NCBI GenBank assembly: GCA_020831825.1
Contig: JAFIFW010000017.1
Coordinates: forward strand, 1 to 48,917
DNA from: Methylophaga sp.
GTDB lineage: Bacteria; Pseudomonadota; Gammaproteobacteria; Nitrosococcales; Methylophagaceae
Length of the DNA: 48,917 bases
Direction of reading: 5' to 3'
The notes beneath the pieces are model-generated. The model saw only the letters and a list, made by a program, of their open reading frames with translations. It had not been told where the DNA came from and did not search any database. Position numbers and translations under genes: made by a program. Shown one piece after another: positions 40,803 through 48,917 of this stretch (position 1 is its first letter; every line of letters starts with the position of its first letter).

Positions 40803-43556
40803 CTACTTCAGAGCAACACGTTGTTGTTGCAACTGACTGAGCGCCTGTTGCAGTTCTGCCAGTTTGGCGCGTTCTTTTTCAACCACGTCTGCCGGCGCTT
40901 TGGCGACATAGTTTTCATTTTTCAGTTTGCCGGATGATTGTTGAATCACTTTGTCCAGTTTGCTGATTTCCTTGTCCAGTCGGGCGATTTCGGCTTCTTT
41001 GTCAATCAAACCTTCCAGCGGGATCAGGATCTCCATTTTGCCAACCAGCGCCGTCGCGGCAGCCGGGGCTGCACCATCCAGTAATTGAATATCATTCAAG
41101 TTGGCCAGACGGCTGAGAAAGTCCCGATTGGCCTGCAAGCGCTGTTGATCCTGTGCTGAAGCCTCGTTTAACAACACCGGCAGTTGTTGTTTGGGCGCAA
41201 TGTTCATCTGTGAACGAATTGAGCGAACACCGGTAATAAACTGCATCACCCATTCCATATCGGCAACGGCTTCGTCATCAATTTTGCCAGCATCGGCAAC
41301 TGGGAAAGGCTCACGGGTAATGGTTGAACCCGACTTGCCAGCCAGCGGTGCAATGGTTTGCCAGATTTCTTCAGTAATAAACGGCATGATCGGGTGTGCC
41401 AGCCGCAAGGTGGCTTCCAATACCCGCACCAAAGTGCGACGGGTGCCGCGTTTGGCTGCTGCTGAAGCACTGTCGTTGTTTAATACCGGCTTGGACAGTT
41501 CCAGATACCAGTCACAGTAGTGATTCCAGATAAACTCGTAAATGGCATGTGCCGCCAGGTCAAAGCGGTAACTATCAAGTGCCTTGGTTACCTCTTGTTC
41601 GGTCTGTTGCAACTTGCTGATAATCCAGCGATCGGCAAGACTCAATTCGACTGTAGCATTATCAAGGCCGGTGTCCTGACCTTCGGTATTCATCAGCACA
41701 TAACGCGCGGCGTTCCACAGTTTGTTGCAGAAATTGCGGTAACCGGCGATGCGATTCATATCAAAATTGATATCGCGACCGGTGGTGGCCAGTGATGCAA
41801 AGGTAAAGCGCAGCGCATCGGTGCCATGGGGTGCAATGCCCTCCGGAAATTCTTTTCGCGTGGCTTTTTCGATTTTGGCGGCCAGTTGCGGTTGCATCAT
41901 GCCACTGGTGCGTTTGGCAACCAGTGCTTCCAGATCAATACCATCGATAATATCAATAGGATCGAGCACATTGCCTTTGGACTTGGACATTTTCTGGCCC
42001 TGGGCATCACGCACCAGACCATGGATATACACTTCACGGAATGGCACATCGCCCATGAAGTGAATGCCCATCATCATCATTCTGGCGACCCAGAAAAAGA
42101 TAATGTCGAAACCGGTGACCAGCACACTGCCCGGATACCAGGTTTTCAAGGCGGTATTGTCTTCAGGCCAGCCGAGTGTTGAGAAAGGCCACAGGGCCGA
42201 TGAAAACCAGGTATCAAGCACGTCTTCATCTTGTGTCAGTTCAAGGTCGGCTGAGAGCTGATATTTTTGACGTGCTTCAGCTTCATCATGCGCGACATAG
42301 ACATTGCCCTCGTTGTCATACCAGGCCGGAATACGGTGGCCCCACCAGATTTGTCGGGAAATGCACCAGTCCTGAATATCTTCCATCCAGTTAAAGAAGG
42401 TCTTATCCCAGTTGGCAGGAACAAACTTTACTTTGCCTGATTTTACGGCTTCAACTGCTGGTGCTGCCAGCACATCAGCTTTGACATACCACTGATCCGT
42501 GAGCAGGGGTTCGATAACCGCGCCGCTGCGATCACCACGAGGCACCATGAGTTTGTGATCCTGAATGTCTTGTAGCAGTCCCAGTTCTTTAAGATCATGC
42601 ACAATGACATCACGAGCTTCATAACGATCGAGGCCACGATATTTCTCCGGGGCGTTGTCGTTGATGGCGGCATCAATGGTCAGGATGTTAATGGCTTCAA
42701 GCTGGTGACGTTTGCCCACCTCGGCATCGTTAAAGTCATGTGCCGGGGTAATTTTGACACAACCGCTGCCAAACTCCGGATCGACATATTCATCGCCAAC
42801 GATGGGGATTTCGCGTCCTACCAAGGGCAGACGGATGGTTTGACCGATGAGATGTTTGTAGCGTTCGTCTTCCGGGTGCACCGCAACGGCAGTATCGCCC
42901 AACATGGTTTCTGGTCGTGTGGTGGCGACTACCAAGTGACCGCTGCCATCGCTGAGTGGATAGCGGAAATGCCATAAATGGCCAGATTCTTCTTCAGAGA
43001 GGACTTCCAGATCCGAAACAGCAGTGTGCAAGACCGGATCCCAGTTGACCAGTCGTTTGCCTCGATAAATCAGGCCTTCATCATGCAGTTGCACAAAGAC
43101 ACTTTTAACTGCATCAGAGAGTTTTGCATCCATGGTGAATCGATCACGAGACCAGTCCAGTGACGAGCCAAGGCGACGAAGTTGGCGAGTGATGTTACCG
43201 CCGGATTCCTCCTTCCATTCCCAGACACGGTTGATAAAGTCATCGCGGCCCAGATCATGACGTGTCTTGCCTTCAGCATTGAGTTGGCGTTCGACCACCA
43301 TTTGCGTGGCAATACCGGCATGGTCTGTCCCTGGTTGCCACAGCGTGTTGTCACCCTTCATTCGATGATAACGGGTCAGGGTGTCCATGATGGTGTTGTT
43401 AAAACCATGTCCCATGTGCAGACTACCCGTGACATTGGGAGGCGGCAGCATGATTGCATAAGGTGTGCCTTCGCCGGAGGGCTTGAACTCTCCGTTGTTT
43501 TCCCAGTGTTGGTACCAGCGTTGTTCGATAGCGTCGGGGTTATAGGTTTTGTCCAT
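40803..43556 (-). CDS. valS: Valyl-tRNA synthetase
   Basis: A class I synthetase that charges tRNA-Val. The HIGH motif appears as HMGH at 47-50 within [14 protein letters not shown], and KMSKS lies in [14 protein letters not shown] near 524. The central editing domain, the anticodon-binding domain and the C-terminal coiled coil (about 850-915, [19 protein letters not shown]) are all present in 917 residues. It is transcribed leftwards after holC and has its own probable promoter. Confidence 0.98.
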   Translation of the reverse strand: MDKTYNPDAIEQRWYQHWENNGEFKPSGEGTPYAIMLPPPNVTGSLHMGHGFNNTIMDTLTRYHRMKGDNTLWQPGTDHAGIATQMVVERQLNAEGKTRHDLGRDDFINRVWEWKEESGGNITRQLRRLGSSLDWSRDRFTMDAKLSDAVKSVFVQLHDEGLIYRGKRLVNWDPVLHTAVSDLEVLSEEESGHLWHFRYPLSDGSGHLVVATTRPETMLGDTAVAVHPEDERYKHLIGQTIRLPLVGREIPIVGDEYVDPEFGSGCVKITPAHDFNDAEVGKRHQLEAINILTIDAAINDNAPEKYRGLDRYEARDVIVHDLKELGLLQDIQDHKLMVPRGDRSGAVIEPLLTDQWYVKADVLAAPAVEAVKSGKVKFVPANWDKTFFNWMEDIQDWCISRQIWWGHRIPAWYDNEGNVYVAHDEAEARQKYQLSADLELTQDEDVLDTWFSSALWPFSTLGWPEDNTALKTWYPGSVLVTGFDIIFFWVARMMMMGIHFMGDVPFREVYIHGLVRDAQGQKMSKSKGNVLDPIDIIDGIDLEALVAKRTSGMMQPQLAAKIEKATRKEFPEGIAPHGTDALRFTFASLATTGRDINFDMNRIAGYRNFCNKLWNAARYVLMNTEGQDTGLDNATVELSLADRWIISKLQQTEQEVTKALDSYRFDLAAHAIYEFIWNHYCDWYLELSKPVLNNDSASAAAKRGTRRTLVRVLEATLRLAHPIMPFITEEIWQTIAPLAGKSGSTITREPFPVADAGKIDDEAVADMEWVMQFITGVRSIRSQMNIAPKQQLPVLLNEASAQDQQRLQANRDFLSRLANLNDIQLLDGAAPAAATALVGKMEILIPLEGLIDKEAEIARLDKEISKLDKVIQQSSGKLKNENYVAKAPADVVEKERAKLAELQQALSQLQQQRVALK

Positions 43557-43597
43557 GCGTCTCTGCGTCAGGTTATTCGGAAGTAAGAAAAGCGGGC

Positions 43598-43626
43598 ATT
43601 ATACCCGCAGATGATTGCGAGGTCAG
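43598..43626 (-). promoter_or_regulatory. valS promoter with -10 inside an inverted repeat
   Basis: On the minus strand CTGACC (43621-43626) and a perfect TATAAT (43598-43603) are 17 bp apart, 42 bp upstream of the valS start. The -10 sits inside the dyad GCGGGTATAATGCCCGC (43592-43608), which could serve as an operator or fold at the start of the transcript. Confidence 0.6.
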
Positions 43627-43629
43627 TGC

Positions 43630-44073
43630 TCAGCCACTTGTCTGAAGATTGATGTTGTGTGTGTCGATGTGATAGCCGCGGTCTCTGTAGAACTGGTAGC
43701 GCTTGCGCCCGTGGTTTTTGATATCCGGATTGTCGTCAATAATTTCCAGTAAACGCTCGAACTGACTGAAAAATCCGGGCTGTTCAGGACTCAGATTAAT
43801 CAGCACATCCATCAGTCTTGGCGGAGCCGTTTGGTGGCTGATCAATATAGGGGCGGGGTGTTCATCATGCTGTTCAAGCTGCTGATGCGGCACAAAACTT
43901 TCTGGTCGAAACTCCCACAAAATAGTGTCCATCGCAGCACTTTGTTGAGCGTTTTCCGTATGAATAAACACCTGATGGCCTTCCCGCCAGGCTTTTTCAG
44001 CCAAGCGGCAGGCAAAAAGCTGCCGCTCTTGTTCTGACAGGCTGTTGATAACGTAAAAACTGACTCTGGTCAT
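43630..44073 (-). CDS. holC: DNA polymerase III chi subunit
   Basis: The clamp-loader-associated chi subunit, which binds single-strand binding protein. The 147 residues begin MTRVSFYVI and contain ACRLAEKAWREGHQVFIHTE, DTILWEFRPESFVPHQ and a C-terminal GRKRYQFYRDRGYHI, all typical of HolC. The pepA-holC-valS order is conserved in gammaproteobacteria and the three share strand and spacing here; holC starts 9 bp after pepA ends. Confidence 0.95.
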   Translation of the reverse strand: MTRVSFYVINSLSEQERQLFACRLAEKAWREGHQVFIHTENAQQSAAMDTILWEFRPESFVPHQQLEQHDEHPAPILISHQTAPPRLMDVLINLSPEQPGFFSQFERLLEIIDDNPDIKNHGRKRYQFYRDRGYHIDTHNINLQTSG

Positions 44074-44082
44074 TCAGTCAGC

Positions 44083-45570
44083 TCAATTTTCCAGTCGGTT
44101 TAGCAGGTATTGCATCAGCAATGGAACTGGACGGCCAGTGGCACCTTTTTCTTTGCCGCTGTTCCATGCGGTACCGGCGATATCCAGATGTGCCCATTTG
44201 AATTTTTCGGTAAAACGCGACAAGAAACATGCTGCGGTGACGCTGCCGGCCTCTTTACCACCCACATTGGCAATATCAGCAAAGTTACTGTCCAGTTGTT
44301 TTTGATAGTCATCCCACAGCGGCAGTTGCCATACCCGATCAAAGCTGTCATTGCCTGCTTTGAGCAGGTCAGTAGCCAGTGCCTCATTATTACTCATCAG
44401 TCCAGTCGCGTTATTACCCAACGCGACGATAATAGCGCCTGTCAGCGTGGCAATATCAATGACAGTGTCCGGGTTAAATCTTTCGCTGTAAGTCAGTGCG
44501 TCGCAAAGCAACAATCGACCTTCTGCGTCGGTATTGAGAATTTCGATGGTCTTGCCAGCCATGCTGGTGACAATGTCTCCGGGCTTATTGGCATCGCCAT
44601 CAGGAAGGTTTTCAGAGCTGGGGATCACGCCAACGACATTAATGGGCAGTTGCAGTTCGGCAACCGCTTGAATGGTTCCCAGTACACTCGCAGCGCCACA
44701 CATGTCATATTTCATCTCATCCATGCCCTGTGATGGCTTGAGTGAAATACCGCCGGCGTCGAATGTCAGACCTTTACCGACCAGCACAACCGGTTTGCTG
44801 TCACCACCACCGCCGTAGTTAAGGGTAATCAGTCTGGCAGGTTGTCGACTGCCACGTGATACTGAAAGAAAGGCCCCCATGCTTAGCTCGGCGATGTCAT
44901 CTTCATCCAGTACATCTACCGCCAAATCATCAAATTGCTTTTCCATTTTCAAAGCCTGATCAGCCAAGTAGATTGGGGTGCAGATATTGCCTGGAAGATT
45001 ACCAAGCTCGCGGGCCAGATTCATGCCACGTCCGATAGCCTGACCAGTTTTGGTTTCAGTTTCAGCCTCGGCTGGAGAGGCATCAGCACAGGCAACAGTG
45101 AGTTTTGCCAGCGGCTTTTTGATTTCTGCAACCTGACTCTTGGTCTGGCTGTATCGATACAAGGCGATTTCGTTGTTGATAACCGTTTGGCGAATCAACC
45201 AGCCAGCACTGCGGCCGTTGATTGATACTTCGGCGGCAAAGCTGACTGCATCCACACAGGCACTGTCATTAAGCCATTTGCTGATGGCAATTGATGAACT
45301 GTTGAAGTCATTTTCAGTGGTTTTACCCGCCTTACCGAAACCGGCTAACAAGACACGTGGACTGGTGATGCCCGACAGATCGTTGAGTAGCATTATTTGT
45401 CCGGGTTTGGCTGCAAAATCACCACGGTTGATAATCCGGGTCAGGCTTCCTTCACTGGCGGCATCAAGTGCCTGTGCAGAAGGACTCATTTGTCCGTCTT
45501 CATGAATGGCAACCACCAGACAATCGGTTGCAATGGTGACTGGATTATCGTTGGTAACAAAATACTGCAT
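44083..45570 (-). CDS. pepA: Leucyl aminopeptidase (cytosol aminopeptidase)
   Basis: A di-metal M17 aminopeptidase. The 495 residues include VGKGLTFDAGGISLKPS (metal-binding Lys and Asp) and the family signature NTDAEGRL. In E. coli PepA also binds DNA in carAB control and plasmid recombination. An AGGAG ribosome-binding site precedes the ATG. It is divergent from lptF, as in many gammaproteobacteria. Confidence 0.97.
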   Translation of the reverse strand: MQYFVTNDNPVTIATDCLVVAIHEDGQMSPSAQALDAASEGSLTRIINRGDFAAKPGQIMLLNDLSGITSPRVLLAGFGKAGKTTENDFNSSSIAISKWLNDSACVDAVSFAAEVSINGRSAGWLIRQTVINNEIALYRYSQTKSQVAEIKKPLAKLTVACADASPAEAETETKTGQAIGRGMNLARELGNLPGNICTPIYLADQALKMEKQFDDLAVDVLDEDDIAELSMGAFLSVSRGSRQPARLITLNYGGGGDSKPVVLVGKGLTFDAGGISLKPSQGMDEMKYDMCGAASVLGTIQAVAELQLPINVVGVIPSSENLPDGDANKPGDIVTSMAGKTIEILNTDAEGRLLLCDALTYSERFNPDTVIDIATLTGAIIVALGNNATGLMSNNEALATDLLKAGNDSFDRVWQLPLWDDYQKQLDSNFADIANVGGKEAGSVTAACFLSRFTEKFKWAHLDIAGTAWNSGKEKGATGRPVPLLMQYLLNRLEN

Positions 45571-45609
45571 GGATTTCTCCTGTGACTGTAGATAGTTTAG
45601 ACTGCGTGT

Positions 45610-45637
45610 TTGTTGCAGCGTCTGTGAAACGTATTCT
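45610..45637 (+). promoter_or_regulatory. Possible lptF promoter
   Basis: TTGTTG (45610-45615) and TATTCT (45632-45637), spacer 16 bp, about 18 bp before the lptF start codon. Each hexamer departs from consensus, so this is a tentative call within the 85-bp divergent region shared with pepA. Confidence 0.35.
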
Positions 45638-45655
45638 AACCAAGACCTTTTGATA

Positions 45656-46783
45656 ATGCGCGTGTCTTCTCGAGTTTTGCCTTTGCGGTTGTCGCTGATA
45701 GACCGCTATATGTTCAGAGAGTTTTTACTCAATTTGATCGCAGTGACGAGTGTCCTGTGGTTGATTTATGTTGCGACTCGATTTGCGCGTTATCTGGCTC
45801 AGGCGGCTGTGGGTAATTTACCCGCTGAAGTTATTTTCAGTCTGCTCTGGTTCAGTTCTTTGGGCGCCTTGTCGATCTTGTTGCCGATTGCGACTTTTCT
45901 GGCCGTTATGCTCTCTTTAGGCCGGATGAGTTCCGACAGTGAGCTTACGGTCATAGCCGCCTGTGGAATTTCTGGCAACCGCATCATGCGAAACGTCACC
46001 GTGTTTTCCGGCGCCATGGCAATCATCATCGCATGGCTGGCATTGTTTGTCGTGCCGCAGATGAATAATGATCGCTATGCCATTGAGGAGCGTGCCAGGG
46101 TTGCGGCTAACACTGGGGGCATAGTGGCAGGTAGTTTTAAGGAAAGTCGAGACGGACAGTGGACTTTCTACTCTCAGGGTGTCAGTGATGACAAGCAGTC
46201 GATGGAAAATATCTTCATCGAAATTCATCGTTCCCAGCGACCGCTGATATTCAGAGCTGAGCGTGGTCATTTTGAAGTCGACAGAATGACCGGTGATAAA
46301 TATCTGGTGCTTGAAAATGGTTATCGCTATGAGGGTGAGGCGGGCGATTTGGATTTTGTGATTGCTCAATATGAATCGCACAGTATGCTCATCGAAAAAG
46401 GTCAGCAAACTGAATTACGCGAGCGTCAGAGAACCATGTCCAGCATGGAACTGTGGCAGCGAGGTCATATCAGGGACCTTGCAGAGCTACAGTGGCGATT
46501 CTCTTCGGCAATCATGACCGTCATTCTTGGCTTGATAGCCATTACGCTGGCGAATGCCGGCCCCAGACAAGGGCGTTATGCCGGTTTTTTCCCTGCGGTG
46601 CTGATCTACATTATCTATAGCAATTTGTTGGGTATAAGCAGAGCCTGGATTTCGGCAGGTACCTTATCGCCGTTGTTTGGAACATTATGGGTGCATCTGT
46701 TAATGCTTGGGCTATTTGCGACACTCTATTACCGTCAACGATTGAGAACCTACTGGCATCACATGAAGAATAATGCCACATGA
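45656..46783 (+). CDS. lptF: LPS export permease LptF
   Basis: One of the two inner-membrane permeases of the LptB2FG transporter, which extracts lipopolysaccharide and passes it to LptC. The 375 residues include N-terminal helices (from about RYMFREFLLNL), a large periplasmic beta-jellyroll region (about 130-260) and C-terminal helices (about 270-365). The ATG at 45656 is chosen over a TTG at 45650. It is coupled to lptG by ATGA. Confidence 0.94.
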   Translation: MRVSSRVLPLRLSLIDRYMFREFLLNLIAVTSVLWLIYVATRFARYLAQAAVGNLPAEVIFSLLWFSSLGALSILLPIATFLAVMLSLGRMSSDSELTVIAACGISGNRIMRNVTVFSGAMAIIIAWLALFVVPQMNNDRYAIEERARVAANTGGIVAGSFKESRDGQWTFYSQGVSDDKQSMENIFIEIHRSQRPLIFRAERGHFEVDRMTGDKYLVLENGYRYEGEAGDLDFVIAQYESHSMLIEKGQQTELRERQRTMSSMELWQRGHIRDLAELQWRFSSAIMTVILGLIAITLANAGPRQGRYAGFFPAVLIYIIYSNLLGISRAWISAGTLSPLFGTLWVHLLMLGLFATLYYRQRLRTYWHHMKNNAT

Positions 46784-47844
46784 AGATTTTGCATGTTTAC
46801 ATCACCAAAACCATTATCAGCAGTACCTTGCTGGTGTTGGTCGTCTTGATGGGGCTTTATACCTTCATGGATTTTATCAATGAACTTGATGATCTGGGCA
46901 AGGGGAGTTATGGACTGACAGATATCTTCAGTTATCTGGCTTTGTCCATGCCAAAACGCATATACGAGCTATTGCCGGTTGCAGCCCTGCTTGGCAGTGT
47001 GTTGGGTCTTGGTAATCTTGCCTCACAGAGTGAACTGGTCGCTATGCGCGCAGCCGGGCTTTCTGTCGCAAATATCAGTCGAGCGGTGCTAGCGGTGGCG
47101 GTTATGTTGTTGTTGTTTGCGGTATTTGTCGGTGAGGTGATTCGACCCACTGCAGAGCAAAAAGCCCGACAAATCCAAACCATGGCGCAAACCGGAACGG
47201 AAGGCTTGCAGACGGATCATGGCTTTTGGACACGCGATGGCAATCATTTCAATCACATTGAACGGATCCATGCTGATGGTCGATTTGTCGGTGTGACAAT
47301 TTATGAATTTGATGATGCTTTTCGACTAAGGATTCTGACTAGAGCTGCACAGGCCCACTATGAACAGGGCAGCTGGATTTTGACTGATGTACTGCAAAGT
47401 ACCATTGACGAGGCGGGTATTGAAGTGCGCTCGGTCAATCACGCTCGCTGGCGTTCAAGGCTCAATCCGGGGATGTTGAATATCGTGGTTATGCCACCCG
47501 AGTTTCTTCCAGTCTGGAGCCTTGTCAGTTATATCGATTACTTGCAGGATAATCACCAGGCGGTTGATCAATACCAGCTGGCATTTTGGAGCAAAATCAT
47601 GATGCCGGTCAGTGCCGCAGTGATGGTGTTCCTGGCGGTACCTTTTGTCTTCGGGCCACTCAGATCAGCGCCCGTCGGTGGCAGGATTCTGGCCGGTGTT
47701 TTGGTGGGTATCGGTTTTCACCTGTTCAACCAGACATTCCAGCATATGGGACTGGTATTTGGTGTGATTCCCTGGCTTGCAGCCTCTATCCCCACCATGA
47801 TGTTTGCCGTTTTAGGGCTTTATCTGCTCAGGCGCGTCAAATAA
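46780..47844 (+). CDS. lptG: LPS export permease LptG
   Basis: The second permease of LptB2FG. It has 354 residues, with the same layout as LptF: N-terminal helices including YTFMDFINELDDLGKGSYG near 27-46, a periplasmic domain and C-terminal helices (about 265-352). VAMRAAGLS in the cytoplasmic coupling segment, contacting LptB, is typical. Its stop is only one base from the stop of the convergent gene at 47846, with no terminator between. Confidence 0.95.
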   Translation: MKILHVYITKTIISSTLLVLVVLMGLYTFMDFINELDDLGKGSYGLTDIFSYLALSMPKRIYELLPVAALLGSVLGLGNLASQSELVAMRAAGLSVANISRAVLAVAVMLLLFAVFVGEVIRPTAEQKARQIQTMAQTGTEGLQTDHGFWTRDGNHFNHIERIHADGRFVGVTIYEFDDAFRLRILTRAAQAHYEQGSWILTDVLQSTIDEAGIEVRSVNHARWRSRLNPGMLNIVVMPPEFLPVWSLVSYIDYLQDNHQAVDQYQLAFWSKIMMPVSAAVMVFLAVPFVFGPLRSAPVGGRILAGVLVGIGFHLFNQTFQHMGLVFGVIPWLAASIPTMMFAVLGLYLLRRVK

Positions 47845-47845
47845 C

Positions 47846-48355
47846 TCACTTCGCTGGTTCAAACTCCAAATCTCTGTTGAGTTTCAATTCTTCGATCACC
47901 TGACGATTTGTGTTGAGTGTGCTGCGAGCATTCGTTATCGCTTCGATGTCCTGTTCGACAAAAGCTTGCATCACATCGATTGAAAAACGCTCCAGACTGT
48001 CAAATACCGCGAAAACACCTTCGAGTTGCCGGGTTTCAACGAACTTGCGGTTCTGTTCCAGCATTGTCTGGTAATACTCGTTACGGCTTCGTACGGTGGG
48101 TGAGAATGCGTTTTGTCGCCAGACCATATAGCCTCGGTGGTCGCCTCTTTCCTCATAAAGTCGACGGTAATCAATCACTTCTTGCTGAAAACGTTGATAT
48201 TCGCTGATCATCTCGACCAGAAAAGCGTCGACGCTGTCATCATTCAATGTGAAGATTTGATCAACAGTTTCTGCCTTCAATGGTGCTGCCAGCACTAGAA
48301 TCGAAGCACACAGTGACAACATGAGCTGATAAAGTTGTTTTGTGGATAATCGCAT
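47846..48355 (-). CDS. Unrecognised secreted alpha-helical protein
   Basis: A 169-residue protein with a clear signal peptide (about 1-28, ending LKA before ET). The mature part is mostly helical and charged (EMISEYQRFQQEVIDYRRLY, QTMLEQNRKFVETRQLEGVF), with no cysteines or recognised motif, so it is probably periplasmic. I do not know the family. The ATG at 48355 follows GAGG; an in-frame start at 48370 would place Leu-Glu-Val-Phe before it and is less likely. It is convergent with lptG and lies just downstream of the tRNA genes on the same strand. Confidence 0.8.
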   Translation of the reverse strand: MRLSTKQLYQLMLSLCASILVLAAPLKAETVDQIFTLNDDSVDAFLVEMISEYQRFQQEVIDYRRLYEERGDHRGYMVWRQNAFSPTVRSRNEYYQTMLEQNRKFVETRQLEGVFAVFDSLERFSIDVMQAFVEQDIEAITNARSTLNTNRQVIEELKLNRDLEFEPAK

Positions 48356-48438
48356 GAAAACCTCAAGCAAATTAATTAGCTAATTATTCGTTGCTTTTGA
48401 GATGAGGTAAATAAGGAAAGTTCATAGAACGGAAAAAA

Positions 48439-48514
48439 TGGCGTCCCCAAGGGGATTCGAACCCCTGTTACCGCCGTGAAAGGGCGGTGTCCTAGGCCTC
48501 TAGACGATGGGGAC
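48439..48514 (-). tRNA. tRNA-Glu(TTC), copy 1
   Basis: A 76-base tRNA gene with encoded CCA. The acceptor GTCCCC pairs with GGGGAC, the anticodon stem CCGCC / GGCGG encloses CTTTCAC (anticodon TTC), and the T-loop is GTTCGAATC. It is identical to the copy at 48571, and the identity extends 7 bases upstream of the 5' end. It lies downstream of a terminator-like hairpin, so its expression may depend on read-through. Confidence 0.97.
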
Positions 48515-48538
48515 CTAAAACAACTTGTATCCGTAAAG

Positions 48539-48567
48539 AAAAACCCCCGAGCAAGTCGAGGGTTTTT
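48539..48567 (-). terminator. Intrinsic terminator between the two tRNA-Glu genes
   Basis: On the minus strand a 12-bp stem of five A, CCCTCGA / TCGGGGG and five T (one G-T wobble) with a five-base loop. It lies between tRNA-Glu copy 2 and copy 1, which is unusual inside a tandem tRNA operon. Confidence 0.75.
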
Positions 48568-48570
48568 ATT

Positions 48571-48646
48571 TGGCGTCCCCAAGGGGATTCGAACCCCTGT
48601 TACCGCCGTGAAAGGGCGGTGTCCTAGGCCTCTAGACGATGGGGAC
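48571..48646 (-). tRNA. tRNA-Glu(TTC), copy 2
   Basis: Identical over all 76 bases to the copy at 48439-48514, with anticodon TTC and encoded CCA. It is transcribed after tRNA-Ala, 22 bases downstream of it, and followed by an intrinsic terminator. Confidence 0.97.
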
Positions 48647-48668
48647 CTAAAACGTTTCTCTCGAGTTT

Positions 48669-48744
<76 letters not shown>

Positions 48745-48759
48745 CGAAAGGAAGCGCAT

Positions 48760-48788
48760 ACTATATGGATTGGCAGGAATACTGTCAA
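48760..48788 (-). promoter_or_regulatory. Consensus promoter of the tRNA operon
   Basis: On the minus strand a perfect TTGACA (48783-48788) and TATAGT (48760-48765) separated by 17 bp, followed by a GC-rich segment (ATGCGC) resembling a stringent-response discriminator. The tRNA-Ala 5' end follows 15 bases after the -10 hexamer. This is a typical stable-RNA promoter. Confidence 0.85.
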
Positions 48789-48917
48789 TACAATATTCAA
48801 ATTATTTATTCCCTCCACACTCGCTATTCAAGCATGCTGAGAGTTCTTAGCTGGCTACCAGAGCACCGATGATGCAACTAAGTTATTGATGTAATGTGAT
48901 CGGGCTGTCAGGGATTT

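Noticed and set aside
41191..41520. Plus-strand frames over 40.8-43.5 kb
   Set aside because: They are antisense shadows of valS, which has intact catalytic motifs on the minus strand.
48439..48653. Repeated 83-bp units suggesting a CRISPR-like or other array
   Set aside because: The repeats are two complete tRNA-Glu genes with short flanks, not CRISPR repeats. No cas genes or spacers are present.
48780..48917. Possible gene at the right edge
   Set aside because: Beyond the tRNA promoter only short frames without ribosome-binding sites are present.

Overview
The window looks like chromosomal DNA of a methylotrophic gammaproteobacterium, most likely Methylophaga or a close relative. This is inferred from gene content: an mxaRSACKL-type methanol dehydrogenase maturation cluster sits beside typical gammaproteobacterial blocks (tilS-pyrG-kdsA-eno-ftsB-ispD-ispF-truD, lptFG/pepA/holC/valS, pilU-accA, nagZ, ampD). 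No rRNA, CRISPR array, prophage or complete insertion sequence was seen.

Layout. 0.1-1.7 kb: ahpF, after a 17-base C run at the window edge. 1.7-3.7 kb (minus): a NarX/NarL-like sensor kinase and response regulator, coupled by an ATGA overlap. 3.9-9.7 kb (plus): a small four-helix membrane protein followed by mxaR, mxaS, mxaA, mxaC, mxaK and mxaL, tightly packed and apparently one operon. The methanol dehydrogenase structural genes (mxaF, J, G, I) are not in the window. 9.7-10.1 kb: a degraded second copy of the mxaC 3' end. 10.1-11.7 kb: a YkuD-fold enzyme without a signal peptide, followed by nagZ, probably for murein recycling. 11.8-17.6 kb: dnaE, pilU, accA. 17.6-25.5 kb: tilS, pyrG, kdsA, eno, ftsB, ispD, ispF, truD. 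25.5-29.9 kb: a DUF1223 periplasmic protein, cysG, nadC (minus), ampD, and an FKBP-type isomerase (minus).

30.0-36.2 kb: a compact SUF iron-sulfur operon (Rrf2 regulator-sufB-C-D-S-sufU-sufT) with a clear sigma70 promoter. 36.2-37.0 kb: mostly non-coding. It holds a 265-bp MITE-like element with 26-bp terminal inverted repeats and TA flanks, a possible 56-residue secreted microprotein whose stop codon spans the element boundary, and several hairpins. 37.4-39.4 kb: a second kinase/regulator pair with the same architecture as the first. 39.6-40.7 kb: an Hsp20 gene with a sigma32-like promoter, and a periplasmic double-PepSY protein.

40.8-45.6 kb (minus): valS, holC, pepA. 45.7-47.8 kb (plus): lptF and lptG, for lipopolysaccharide export. 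47.8-48.4 kb (minus): an unrecognised secreted protein. 48.4-48.8 kb (minus): tRNA-Ala(GGC) and two identical tRNA-Glu(TTC) genes behind a consensus promoter, with an intrinsic terminator between the two Glu genes.

Most of the window is ordinary housekeeping sequence. The parts most worth a second look are the mxa cluster with its unknown leading membrane gene and mxaC relic, the TA-flanked multi-hairpin element and its diverged relic upstream of accA, the microprotein next to it, and the duplicated two-component system.
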